64,000 nucleotides of DNA from Polaribacter septentrionalilitoris (GTDB lineage Bacteria; Bacteroidota; Bacteroidia; Flavobacteriales; Flavobacteriaceae): the NCBI RefSeq assembly GCF_009832745.1, contig NZ_VRMJ01000046.1:124001-188000 (forward strand), read 5' to 3'. Below the pieces are notes generated by a model, which was not told the origin of the DNA, did not search any database, and saw only the letters and a program-made list of their open reading frames with translations. The translations under genes were made by a program, and so were the position numbers. Each line of letters begins with the position of its first letter. Position 1 is the first letter of the stretch. Shown in pieces: positions 55,282 through 64,000 of the stretch.

Positions 55282-58200
55282 ATGAAAACAATTACTTTCA
55301 ATAAAATATTATCGCTATTTACATTTGCTTTTGTTTTAGCTTTAAATAGTAATGCACAATCTATTTCGGGTGTCGTAAACACTTACAAAACAGTTTCTGC
55401 TATTAGTGGTAGTAATATTACATTAGGAAACACAACAGGTTTAGCCGTTGATGATCCAGTAATGATTATTCAAATGACAGGAATCAGTGGAGGTGGTAAT
55501 ACAGGAGGAACAGATAATGGTGCTGGTAATTTTCATATAGCTAAAATTACAGGTGTTTTTGGTGCCACTGGTATTACAATAGACAGACCTGTAGTAAAAA
55601 CATTTAGCCCTGCAACTGAAAAAGTACAATTGGTAAAAATTGCAAGATATACTAGTGATGTCACTGTAGCTGGTACCATAACTGCACAACCATGGAACGG
55701 AAGTACAGGTGGTATTATTTTTATTGATGCATGCCAAAATGATATTACTCTAAATGCAGACATTAGTGCAAGTGGTACTGGTTTTTTTGGAAGAAACACC
55801 AATGGAAATGAAGCTTCTAATGGATGTGGTGAAGCATTACCTTTTTTAGCTACCCCAGAAGAACATTGGGGTACAAACCCATTGTATTATGGAAATAATT
55901 ACCCAAACTTTAGAGCCAATTCTGGAGGAACTGGTAGAGGTGGTCATGGTGGATGTGATAGTACTCAAGGATCTCCAGACGGTGGTGCAGGTGTTGGTGG
56001 AGATGGTGCAAACTCTACATCATCAACATTGAGTTCTGGTGGTGGTGGTGGTGGCTACGGTGGTGGTGGTACTGGTGGTGGTAATGGTAATGCTGTTGGT
56101 GGTTTCGACGCAACACCGATAGCAAATGTTTTTGATACTGCCAATAATTTACGCCTTTTTATGGGCGCAACTGGTGGTTCTGAAGCAGAATGGGCACCTG
56201 CTACTGGTAATGGAGGTGGAATTGTTATTGTTTTAGCGGATCAAATTTTAGGAACAGGTGATATCTTTAGCGATGGTGATGCAGGACCAAATACAGGTAC
56301 CTTTACTTGGGTTGGAGGATCTCCAAGTAATGTTACTGGTGGTGCAGGAGGTGCTGGTTATATAGCTATAAAAGCAAACTCTATTAATTCTAACGTAAGT
56401 GCTTTTGCTAGAGGGGGTACTGCAACTATACAATCTGGTGTCACATCTCCCCCGTTTATAGAGCTTGGTGGTCCAGGTGGTGGTGGTTTTATTATTAGTT
56501 CTGTGGCAATTACAACAACTGCTGTAACCAAAGGTACAATTGATGTAGGTAATGGAGCAAAAAACGGTGCTGATGGTAAAGTTGTGGTAGATACTGGTGT
56601 GGGTACAGTTTTAAGCCTATTATGTGCAGGTGATGCCTGTGATGCAGTTGCTTCTGGAAACCCAGATATCGATAATGATGGTATTTCTGATTCTTGTGAT
56701 TTAGACAGTGATAATGATGGTATTTTAGATTCTGTAGAAGATGGTTTTTGTTCTCAAAGCTCTCAAATCGAATGGTTGCATAATGATAACGCTGGACAAT
56801 CAGATTTCGCAACTTTTTCAGGAGCCTTAACTTCAACAGATTACTCCTCTTCCAGTTTAATCACATTTGGTTCAGGTGCTGGTGCAATAGGATTAGATGA
56901 AACAACTGATAATAATAGTTTTACATATGTTTTAAGAGATGCCAATCAAAGTACTTTTGCTGCAGCTAAAGCAGATAATGATTATGCACAACTCTCTTTT
57001 ACACCAAGTAATGATTTAATCCTTAACAGTCTAACCTTTGGTTTCTTTACTAGTTCTACAAGTTCGGTTGGTTTTAATAAAGGTAACTATAAAATTGCTG
57101 TAGAGTATGCAACTAACTCCTCATTTACGTCTCCGACTTTATTGTATCAAGATTTACAGATTGGTGATATGCAGGCTCCTAATGGATACGTTACCTTTAG
57201 TGAAAACTTTAACAGCTTTACATTATCGAGCGGTACAGAATACTTCTTTAGAATCTATATGTATGATGAACAAAACACAGATTCTCTTGATAGAATTAGA
57301 TTAGATGATATTACTTTTAATAGTAGCATATCATCCTCTTGTAACAATGACATAGATGGAGATGGTATTCCAAACTCATTAGATTTAGATTCAGATAATG
57401 ATGGTATCTCAGATGTTATAGAGTCTGGTGGACAAGATACCAATAGAGATGGTTTAGCAGATGGAGCTTCTGGTCCAACAGGTGTACCAAGTTCATCTGG
57501 TGTTGGTTTAAGTCCTACTTCATCAGACGGAGATGCTTTACCTGACTATTTAGATATCGATGCAGATAACGATGGTATTCCAGATAATATAGAAGGACAA
57601 CCTACAAGTGGCTATATTGCACCAAGTGGGCAAGGAAGTACCATAATAGATGCCAATAACAATGGAGTGGATGATAACTTTGAATTTGCGGGTATTATCG
57701 GTTTTGACCCTACCAATACAGATGGTATTGACAACCCAGATTATTTAGATGATGATTCAGATAACGATGGTATTTTAGACATTGTAGAAAATGGTGATAC
57801 AGATAATGCAATAGTAGATGTAAATGCGGATGCTGACGGTGATGGTTTAAATGATATTTTTGATGATAATGATGACTCTGCTATTCAAGGAGCCACTGTA
57901 AATGACGGAATTAATCCGCCAAATAACACTAATTTAGGCGATAATGACAATGATTTTGCTTTAGGTGGTGATGTAGATTACAGAGACAATCCATCAGTTA
58001 CAGATACAGATAATGATGGTATACCTGATAGCGTTGACATTGATGATGATAACGATGGTATTTTAGACACAGAAGAAGGGTGTACACCAGCAACTGGTAC
58101 TTTTACAGAAAATTTATCTTTTACAACCGTAAGTGGTTCTGGTTTTAGTTACAATAGTAACAACATAACATTTGGTAGCGGTTCTGATAACTATGTAAAT

Positions 58201-61200
58201 AGTACACACTCTCCTAATTTATCAACTTATGGTGTAACTGGAGATTTCGAATTAGATTTTACATTAAGTGGTACTTATGCAAGTGAATTTCAAAGAGGTG
58301 CTTATATTGGTATTAATGAGAGTGGAACTAATTCTGACTTTGATGATGATGATATTGATTACGCCTTTAGAATTAGAGGTAGTGGTGAAACACTTGAAAT
58401 TCGTGAAAACGGAATTATTAGAGGAACTTTTAGCACAGGAGCAGATGGTAACGTATTAACCATAAGAAAAGTAGGAACACAAATCACCTATTTAGTAAAT
58501 GGTGGGTTAGTGTATACAAGTGGGGTTGCAGCAAATGCATCAGATTATTTTGTAGACACTTCATTTAGAGGACAGTCCACTTCTTTTGATTTAAATAACT
58601 TTAATGTAGAGTTTAGCACAGTTATAGATGATTTAGATGGAGACGGAATTGCAAACTGTAAAGATTTAGATGCAGATAATGATGGTATTCCAGACAATAT
58701 AGAAGCACAATCTACAACAGGTTATGTTGCTCCTTCTGGAGTAGATTCAGACAACGATGGTCTAGACGATGCTTATGATAGTACACCAAATGGCACTTCT
58801 GATGGTGCAGGATCTATAGGATTAACTCCAGTAGATACAGATAACACAGGTAATGCAGATTACAAAGATTTAGATTCAGATGGTGATGGACTTTTTGATG
58901 TAGCAGAATCTGGAAGTGGTCTTCCTAATAACGGTACTGGTGAGGTTACAGGATCTGTGGGAACAAACGGTTTAATAGACGCCATAGATAATGGAGACAA
59001 TTACGCAGATGTAAATGGTTCTTTTGATGATACACAAACCGATAACTTTACAGATACTGATGGAGATATTGGCTCAGGTGGTGATGTAGATTATAGAGAT
59101 ATATTTGGTGTTGTAGACACAGATAACGATGGTATTGCAGATGTAGATGATTTAGATGATGATAATGATGGTATTACAGATTCTCAAGAATTATGTAATA
59201 CAGACCCTTTTGCGAAAGCAACAATAGGTGTAAATATTACTTTTGATAATTACCCAGAAGAAATTTCTTGGGAAATTACTAAAGATGGTACACCAGTATT
59301 TAGCAATAGTTATTCTGCTGCAAATCCTGACGGTTCTACAGTAAATGAAACTTATGACATTACTACAACAGGAACCTATGTTTTTACTATTTCTGATAGT
59401 TTTGGAGATGGTCTTTTTAGTCCAGGATTCTATCAAGTTACTATAGATAATGGTAACACTATAGATGGAAATGCGAGTCCTTTTACAAGTGCAAGCCCTA
59501 TAGACATTGATACTGGCAGCCCTATATCTCATACAATTCAAATTAATACATTGGCAGGAGGGTTTTGCCTTACTTCAGATCCAAGTGCAGATGATGATAG
59601 TGATGGTACACCAAATTATAAAGAATTAAGTTATGCAACTGCTAATGGTTCTACTTTAAACGCTGCTGGTGTAATGGAAAGTTTAGATTCAGACGGAGAT
59701 GGTGTTCCTAACTTTTTAGATTTAGATTCCGATAACGATGGTATACCTGATGTTACAGAATCTGGGGGTACAGATACAAATAGAGATGGTAGAGCAGATG
59801 GTGTTGTGGGTACAACAGTTACAACCAATGGTATACCTAATACGGCAGGTACAGGTAATACACCAACCAATACAGATTCAGCAGATGGAGATACCCTACC
59901 AGATTATTTAGACATAGATGCAGATAACGATGGTATTCCAGACAATATCGAAGGGCAAACAACAAGTGGATGGGTTGCACCAAGTGGCGCTGGTACTGGA
60001 ATTACAGATACCAATAATAATGGTGTAGATGATAATTACGAAAATGGTGCTCTTATTGGTTTAGAACCTACAAATACAGATGCTGCCGACACTCCAGATT
60101 ATCAAGATTCAGATTCAGATAATGATGGAATTACAGACATCAATGAAAATGGAGATACAGATAATGCATTAGCTGGCACAGATGCAGATGGAGATGGTTT
60201 AGATGATAATTTTGATGATAATAATGATGCAGGAGGCGCTACAGGATATACCGTAAATGATAACCATAACCCACCAGCTCCAGGAAACTTAGGAGATGAA
60301 GATGGTGATGTGCCTAATGGTGGTAATGTAGATTATAGAGATATATTTGGTGCTATAGATACAGATAACGATGGTATACCAGATACAACAGATTTAGATG
60401 ATGACAATGATGGTATTCTAGATACCGAAGAAGGTACTTGTGCTGGTTTTGTTAGTATACTTCCTTCAGATTTTGGTTTTACAGATGGTCAAGGAAGATC
60501 GGGGACTATAGACATTAGTAGTAAATTTAATTATCCAACAGGTAGTGTTATTGTATCTGTATCTAACGTACAGGTTAATAACGCAAACTCTAGGTTTGAG
60601 GTTAGAAATGACGATGTTGCAGGTAAGGCCACATTTACATTTTCTGGGAAAATCCCAGTAAGAATTAGAGCAGACCATGGAGCTATTTTACCAGGAGCTA
60701 CTGGCGTTAGAGATGGATACATTTCAGAAGATGGTATAACCTATACTTTTGATAATACAGGCTTTGATACTGCTGGGTTTAGTCAAGCAGGAGATTTGTC
60801 AGGAAACTTTTTTATTGAGAAATTAGCGGGCGCAGATAATAGTTATGGTAATGATATTAACTTTACTTCATCTGTTTTTGCAACCAGTATATCATTTTAT
60901 TCTACATCTACTACTACTACCAATGGATTTACCATTGAAGTGTGTGCATCTGTAGATACAGATGGAGATGGTATTCCTAATCAATTTGATTTAGACTCAG
61001 ATAACGATGGTATTCCAGATGTCATAGAATCAGGAGGTACAGATGCAGATAGAGATGGTAGAGCAGATGGTACAGTAGGTACAACAGTTACTACTAATGG
61101 TATACCAAGTTCTGCAGGTACTGGTAATACACCAACCAACTCAGATTTTGATACCATACCAGACTATTTAGATATTGATGCAGATAATGATGGAATTCCT

Positions 61201-64000
61201 GACAATATAGAAGGACAACCCTCTAAAAGCTATGTTGCACCAAGTGGAGTTGGAACAGGCATAACAGATGCTAATAACAATGGTCTAGATGATAATTATG
61301 AAACTGGTGGCTTTGTAGGTATCAACCCAGAAAATACTGACGGAACAGACAACCCAGATTATACAGATTTAGATTCTGATAACGATTTTATAGATGATAT
61401 TGCCGAAAACGGTAATGCTAATAACGTAGTTTCTGGTACAGATACAGATGGAGATGGTTTAGATGATAACTTTGATGACAATGATGACACTTTAATTACT
61501 GGGGTAACTGTAAATGATAATCATAACCCACCAGCACCTGGTAATTTAGGTGATGCTGATAATGATTTTAGTTCTATTGGAGATTTAGATTACAGAGATA
61601 CAGGTGCCAATGGTTTACCAATCATTACGCAAGTATATCAATTTGGTTCAGAAAAATGGATTGAAATTACAAATATTAGTACCACAGAAACTGTGAATCC
61701 TAATTTAATTAAAGTACAACTGTATAAAGATAAAACTGGAGACCAATCTGGTATTCTTCCAGATGTGTTCTATACAGTAACATCAAGTCTCGCTCCTGGT
61801 AGGTCTGTCTTGTTTAGAAATTCAGCAAATGCAATTACAAATATAAATTCAAATGCAATTGTTGTTGATAATAATGATTTAACAGATATCGCTGGCGCTG
61901 ATGATATTATTACACTTTCATCGCAATCTAATTCAACATCTTATGACTTTAGATATGATGAGATAACCAGTGTTACAGACAACACATCATTTGTAAGAAT
62001 AGATGAAACCTTAACAGCTAACAAAAACTACACCCCAAGTGAGTGGGTAGTATTTATAGATGACGACTTAGATCCATACAGATTATTAGGAGCTGGAGGA
62101 GCAGAAAGACATCCTCACGATCCTTTAATTTCTGAAATCACAGGGTCTAACACAAATGCAAATACCTTATTAGGCTTACATAGAATAGATATTACCACCA
62201 GAACAGGTTCAGCTTGGTCTAATGGATATCCAGATCGTTCTCGTTTTGTGGTGATTGATGAAGACTACAATCACACCTCAGCAAGACTGAGTGCTCGTAA
62301 ATTAACTGTTAATGCTACAAGAAAATTAGGTGTTACTGATAATTTACTAGTAGTTACTAATAATGTTGTATTAAATGGAGACATTAGGTTAATCAATTCA
62401 TCAGGAGCAACAGGTAATAGCGAAGCTCAATTTATTCAAACACATACTTCAGCTAGTCTAGTTTCTGGTGGTGGTAGATTACTCGTAGATCAAAATTCTA
62501 CTGTACCAAGTAAATACAGATATAACTATATAGGCTCTCCTGTTAAAAATAGTTCAGGAGCTGCAAATTATACTGTTGCAAGTGTTTTAAAAGATGGTAC
62601 TAACCCTACTAGTTTTAATGGAACAATAAACAATACTGCCTCTGGTATTGCAAGAGACATCACTTTTGATAGTGGTACTTATGATGGTGACTTTTCAACT
62701 ACACCTATTACTTTAGCAGACTACTGGATGTATACTTATGCTGCAAACGGTGGTACAAGAGCTAGTTGGGTACAAAAAAGAAGCTCTGGTCCAATACCAA
62801 ATACAGATGGTTTTATTTTTAAAGGTCCTGATAGACCTCAAAACTACACCTTTATGGGAACTCCTAAGGATGGAAATATAACCACCACTGTTGGAGATGA
62901 TGAATCTTATTTAGTTGCCAATCCATATGCATCTGCCATTAGTGTTAAAGAGTTTATTGAAGATAATGATGATTCTATAACAGGTACTCTCTATTTTTGG
63001 GAACATGCTAGTGAAGAAGCAAGTATAGAAGGAACTAGTACAGGACACAATTTTGCAGGCTATATTGGTGGGTATGCCACAAGAACCATAAATATGGGGG
63101 TTAATGCTAAACAAGCAGCTGGTGGAGCTATTGACTTAAATTTAGAAGCAGAAAATGCAACTATTGTAGGAGGTGTTGTAGAAAATATTCTTGATATTCT
63201 TGGAAATTTTGATGTTGTAAACTTACAAACAGCAACAGATACTATCACTTTTAAAAATATTCCTCAAGGAGTAGATAAACTAAGATTAAGATACAGATCT
63301 TTAAATGGTAAAACAATCAAGGTTTTAGAGAATAAAGTAGAGAAAGGAACTTTTCAACTAGATCCATCACCTCTATTTGATACTGCTGAGATTGATTTTT
63401 GTGTAGTAACCGGTAGTAACATCTCTTTTGTTTCTACAGACACTAATCTTATTCAGTTAGATTATTTTAATCTAAAAAATGATGATCCAAATGGAGCTAC
63501 ATCATGCGCACCTAATGTTGGTGGAGATGGAATTTCTTATACAGAACCTCAACCCTATATTGCCATTGGGCAAGGATTCTTTGTATCAGGTGATGCTAAT
63601 GGTGGTACAATTACTTTTAACAACAGTCAAAGAGAATACAAATTAGAAGGTGCTGAGTCTGTATTTTTACGTTCAGCTTCAAAATCTAGCGATGATAGTT
63701 TTAGCAACCTACCTGTAATTAAACTTGGAATGAACTTTACTAATACAGATGATGATAAAAATTACCATAGACAAATAGGGGTTTCTTTTAGTCAATATAC
63801 TTCATTTGCATATGACAAAGGGTATGATGCAGAAATTTATGACATTGGAGCAACAGATTTTTATTGGAAGTTTCCTAATAATGAAGATAAGTATGTTATT
63901 GCAGGGGTATCTGCTATTTCTAACGACTTAGAAGTTCCTTTAGAAATCACCATGGGATATTCTGGCGAGGTTACTATCAAAGTTGATGAAATGAAAAACA
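55282..64000 (+). CDS. Giant multi-domain calcium-binding surface protein (3' end outside window)
   Basis: Open from ATG at 55282 to the window edge: 2,906 codons with no stop at any point checked. Signal peptide 1-26 (ALNSNAQ). A beta domain and a Gly-rich segment (about 214-275) come first. Then five stretches of Asp-rich thrombospondin-type-3-like repeats (DLDSDNDGIPD pattern, Ca2+-binding), four of them long modules, alternate with Cys-starting globular jelly-roll-like domains. After about residue 2105 there is a lamin-tail-like domain (IITQVYQFGSEKWIEITN) and the long beta region seen before T9SS sorting domains, also found in the 445-2643 protein. It is probably a T9SS-exported adhesin or matrix protein, with calcium keeping it rigid. 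The sorting domain itself would lie beyond 64000. No enzymatic domain is seen. Confidence 0.9.
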   Translation, partial: MKTITFNKILSLFTFAFVLALNSNAQSISGVVNTYKTVSAISGSNITLGNTTGLAVDDPVMIIQMTGISGGGNTGGTDNGAGNFHIAKITGVFGATGITIDRPVVKTFSPATEKVQLVKIARYTSDVTVAGTITAQPWNGSTGGIIFIDACQNDITLNADISASGTGFFGRNTNGNEASNGCGEALPFLATPEEHWGTNPLYYGNNYPNFRANSGGTGRGGHGGCDSTQGSPDGGAGVGGDGANSTSSTLSSGGGGGGYGGGGTGGGNGNAVGGFDATPIANVFDTANNLRLFMGATGGSEAEWAPATGNGGGIVIVLADQILGTGDIFSDGDAGPNTGTFTWVGGSPSNVTGGAGGAGYIAIKANSINSNVSAFARGGTATIQSGVTSPPFIELGGPGGGGFIISSVAITTTAVTKGTIDVGNGAKNGADGKVVVDTGVGTVLSLLCAGDACDAVASGNPDIDNDGISDSCDLDSDNDGILDSVEDGFCSQSSQIEWLHNDNAGQSDFATFSGALTSTDYSSSSLITFGSGAGAIGLDETTDNNSFTYVLRDANQSTFAAAKADNDYAQLSFTPSNDLILNSLTFGFFTSSTSSVGFNKGNYKIAVEYATNSSFTSPTLLYQDLQIGDMQAPNGYVTFSENFNSFTLSSGTEYFFRIYMYDEQNTDSLDRIRLDDITFNSSISSSCNNDIDGDGIPNSLDLDSDNDGISDVIESGGQDTNRDGLADGASGPTGVPSSSGVGLSPTSSDGDALPDYLDIDADNDGIPDNIEGQPTSGYIAPSGQGSTIIDANNNGVDDNFEFAGIIGFDPTNTDGIDNPDYLDDDSDNDGILDIVENGDTDNAIVDVNADADGDGLNDIFDDNDDSAIQGATVNDGINPPNNTNLGDNDNDFALGGDVDYRDNPSVTDTDNDGIPDSVDIDDDNDGILDTEEGCTPATGTFTENLSFTTVSGSGFSYNSNNITFGSGSDNYVNSTHSPNLSTYGVTGDFELDFTLSGTYASEFQRGAYIGINESGTNSDFDDDDIDYAFRIRGSGETLEIRENGIIRGTFSTGADGNVLTIRKVGTQITYLVNGGLVYTSGVAANASDYFVDTSFRGQSTSFDLNNFNVEFSTVIDDLDGDGIANCKDLDADNDGIPDNIEAQSTTGYVAPSGVDSDNDGLDDAYDSTPNGTSDGAGSIGLTPVDTDNTGNADYKDLDSDGDGLFDVAESGSGLPNNGTGEVTGSVGTNGLIDAIDNGDNYADVNGSFDDTQTDNFTDTDGDIGSGGDVDYRDIFGVVDTDNDGIADVDDLDDDNDGITDSQELCNTDPFAKATIGVNITFDNYPEEISWEITKDGTPVFSNSYSAANPDGSTVNETYDITTTGTYVFTISDSFGDGLFSPGFYQVTIDNGNTIDGNASPFTSASPIDIDTGSPISHTIQINTLAGGFCLTSDPSADDDSDGTPNYKELSYATANGSTLNAAGVMESLDSDGDGVPNFLDLDSDNDGIPDVTESGGTDTNRDGRADGVVGTTVTTNGIPNTAGTGNTPTNTDSADGDTLPDYLDIDADNDGIPDNIEGQTTSGWVAPSGAGTGITDTNNNGVDDNYENGALIGLEPTNTDAADTPDYQDSDSDNDGITDINENGDTDNALAGTDADGDGLDDNFDDNNDAGGATGYTVNDNHNPPAPGNLGDEDGDVPNGGNVDYRDIFGAIDTDNDGIPDTTDLDDDNDGILDTEEGTCAGFVSILPSDFGFTDGQGRSGTIDISSKFNYPTGSVIVSVSNVQVNNANSRFEVRNDDVAGKATFTFSGKIPVRIRADHGAILPGATGVRDGYISEDGITYTFDNTGFDTAGFSQAGDLSGNFFIEKLAGADNSYGNDINFTSSVFATSISFYSTSTTTTNGFTIEVCASVDTDGDGIPNQFDLDSDNDGIPDVIESGGTDADRDGRADGTVGTTVTTNGIPSSAGTGNTPTNSDFDTIPDYLDIDADNDGIPDNIEGQPSKSYVAPSGVGTGITDANNNGLDDNYETGGFVGINPENTDGTDNPDYTDLDSDNDFIDDIAENGNANNVVSGTDTDGDGLDDNFDDNDDTLITGVTVNDNHNPPAPGNLGDADNDFSSIGDLDYRDTGANGLPIITQVYQFGSEKWIEITNISTTETVNPNLIKVQLYKDKTGDQSGILPDVFYTVTSSLAPGRSVLFRNSANAITNINSNAIVVDNNDLTDIAGADDIITLSSQSNSTSYDFRYDEITSVTDNTSFVRIDETLTANKNYTPSEWVVFIDDDLDPYRLLGAGGAERHPHDPLISEITGSNTNANTLLGLHRIDITTRTGSAWSNGYPDRSRFVVIDEDYNHTSARLSARKLTVNATRKLGVTDNLLVVTNNVVLNGDIRLINSSGATGNSEAQFIQTHTSASLVSGGGRLLVDQNSTVPSKYRYNYIGSPVKNSSGAANYTVASVLKDGTNPTSFNGTINNTASGIARDITFDSGTYDGDFSTTPITLADYWMYTYAANGGTRASWVQKRSSGPIPNTDGFIFKGPDRPQNYTFMGTPKDGNITTTVGDDESYLVANPYASAISVKEFIEDNDDSITGTLYFWEHASEEASIEGTSTGHNFAGYIGGYATRTINMGVNAKQAAGGAIDLNLEAENATIVGGVVENILDILGNFDVVNLQTATDTITFKNIPQGVDKLRLRYRSLNGKTIKVLENKVEKGTFQLDPSPLFDTAEIDFCVVTGSNISFVSTDTNLIQLDYFNLKNDDPNGATSCAPNVGGDGISYTEPQPYIAIGQGFFVSGDANGGTITFNNSQREYKLEGAESVFLRSASKSSDDSFSNLPVIKLGMNFTNTDDDKNYHRQIGVSFSQYTSFAYDKGYDAEIYDIGATDFYWKFPNNEDKYVIAGVSAISNDLEVPLEITMGYSGEVTIKVDEMKN
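57349..58083 (+). repeat. Asp-rich calcium-binding module, copy A (in-frame protein repeat)
   Basis: 245-residue module beginning DIDGDGIPN and ending DDDNDGILDTEEGC. Internal order: DLDSDNDGI, IESGG, PDYLDIDADNDGIPDNIEGQ, NNNGVDDN, DSDNDGILDIVENGDTDN, DGDGLND, GGDVDYRD. A short forerunner (NPDIDNDGISDSCDLDSDNDGI) lies at about 56659-56757. Confidence 0.9.
58627..59196 (+). repeat. Asp-rich calcium-binding module, copy B (diverged, shortened)
   Basis: 190 residues starting DDLDGDGIANCKDLD and ending DDDNDGITDSQELC. It lacks the first IESGG block and has its own middle part (YDSTPNGTSDGAGS), so it is the most diverged of the four. Confidence 0.88.
59686..60441 (+). repeat. Asp-rich calcium-binding module, copy C
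   Basis: 252 residues with the same block order as copy A, plus the GTTVTTNGIP and GTGNTPTN segment shared only with copy D. It ends DDDNDGILDTEEGTC. Nucleotide similarity to copy D is high over the first half. Confidence 0.9.
60955..61599 (+). repeat. Asp-rich calcium-binding module, copy D
   Basis: 215 residues starting DTDGDGIPNQFD. It matches copy C closely (ESGGTDADRDGRADG, TVNDNHNPPAPGNLGD) but stops after GDLDYRD and passes straight into the lamin-tail-like domain. It is the last module before the C-terminal region. Confidence 0.9.

Noticed and set aside
57349..61599. Regularly spaced GATAATGATGGTAT-type repeats that resemble a tandem or CRISPR-like array
   Set aside because: They are in frame, encode DNDGI-type calcium loops and vary by synonymous changes. 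Spacing is irregular and no cas genes are near.
55441..63248. Several open frames on the minus strand opposite the giant gene
   Set aside because: They are short, Cys/Thr/Ser-rich mirror images of the Asp-rich coding strand with no signals of their own.

Overview
The window looks like chromosome of a marine Flavobacteriaceae (Polaribacter/Formosa-like Bacteroidota). The reasons are the very low GC, SusC/SusD pairs, type IX secretion (T9SS) C-terminal sorting domains, promoters of the Bacteroidota type (TTG, about 19 bases, then TAnnTTTG), no Shine-Dalgarno sequences, and protein families typical of algal-polysaccharide degraders. No phage, IS element, CRISPR array or rRNA was seen.

Region 1 (1-27.3 kb, nearly all minus strand) is a polysaccharide utilisation locus (PUL). 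It holds two consecutive SusC/SusD pairs, a DUF1735 surface lipoprotein, an exported set of one two-domain DUF1080 lipoprotein and two Tat-type Gfo/Idh/MocA oxidoreductases, a SASA-type esterase, an S1 sulfatase fused to a GH78-type rhamnosidase, a T9SS-secreted BNR_4 beta-propeller lyase with a CBM6-like module, a DUF5060 glycosidase-like lipoprotein, a T9SS protein and a 59-residue exported mini-protein. Lyase, sulfatase-rhamnosidase and the uronate genes next door together point to ulvan (sulfated rhamnose, glucuronate and iduronate), although the substrate is inferred. Three transcription units carry the same direct-repeat motif, TATCCTG-N3-TATMCTG, 89-103 bases before the start codon. No regulator for it is encoded here.

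Region 2 (27.3-38.8 kb) is uronate catabolism. uxaC plus a Gfo/Idh gene run rightwards. A leftward eight-gene operon holds a UxuB-type SDR, uxuA, kduI, kduD, a DUF4861 protein and a TRAP transporter (DctP, DctQ, DctM). A divergent LacI-family gene faces two 12-bp palindromic operators that bracket the operon's -7 box. The steps lead from glucuronate and 4,5-unsaturated uronate to KDG. KDG kinase and aldolase, a GH88/GH105 unsaturated uronyl hydrolase, rhamnose catabolism and the sulfatase-maturing enzyme are not in the window.

Region 3 (39.1-44.6 kb) is a Leloir galactose locus: galE diverges from a GntR-type regulator, galM, galK and galT. The two promoters face each other and their -33 elements form the ends of an inverted repeat. 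A bidirectional terminator and a tRNA-Leu(UAG) with a near-perfect promoter follow.

Region 4 (44.6-54.3 kb) is mostly housekeeping: M20 dipeptidase, M1 peptidase, a degraded outer-membrane-protein remnant, cyclophilin lipoprotein, DUF4407 protein, PhnA-like protein, rpe, a DEDDh exonuclease/GIY-YIG fusion and an FAD amine oxidase-like protein. Dispersed intergenic repeats flank the DUF4407 gene.

Region 5 (54.4-64 kb) is an unrecognised 275-residue secreted protein followed by a giant surface protein that runs off the window (at least 2,906 residues). The giant protein alternates about 190-250-residue Asp-rich calcium-binding repeat modules with globular domains.
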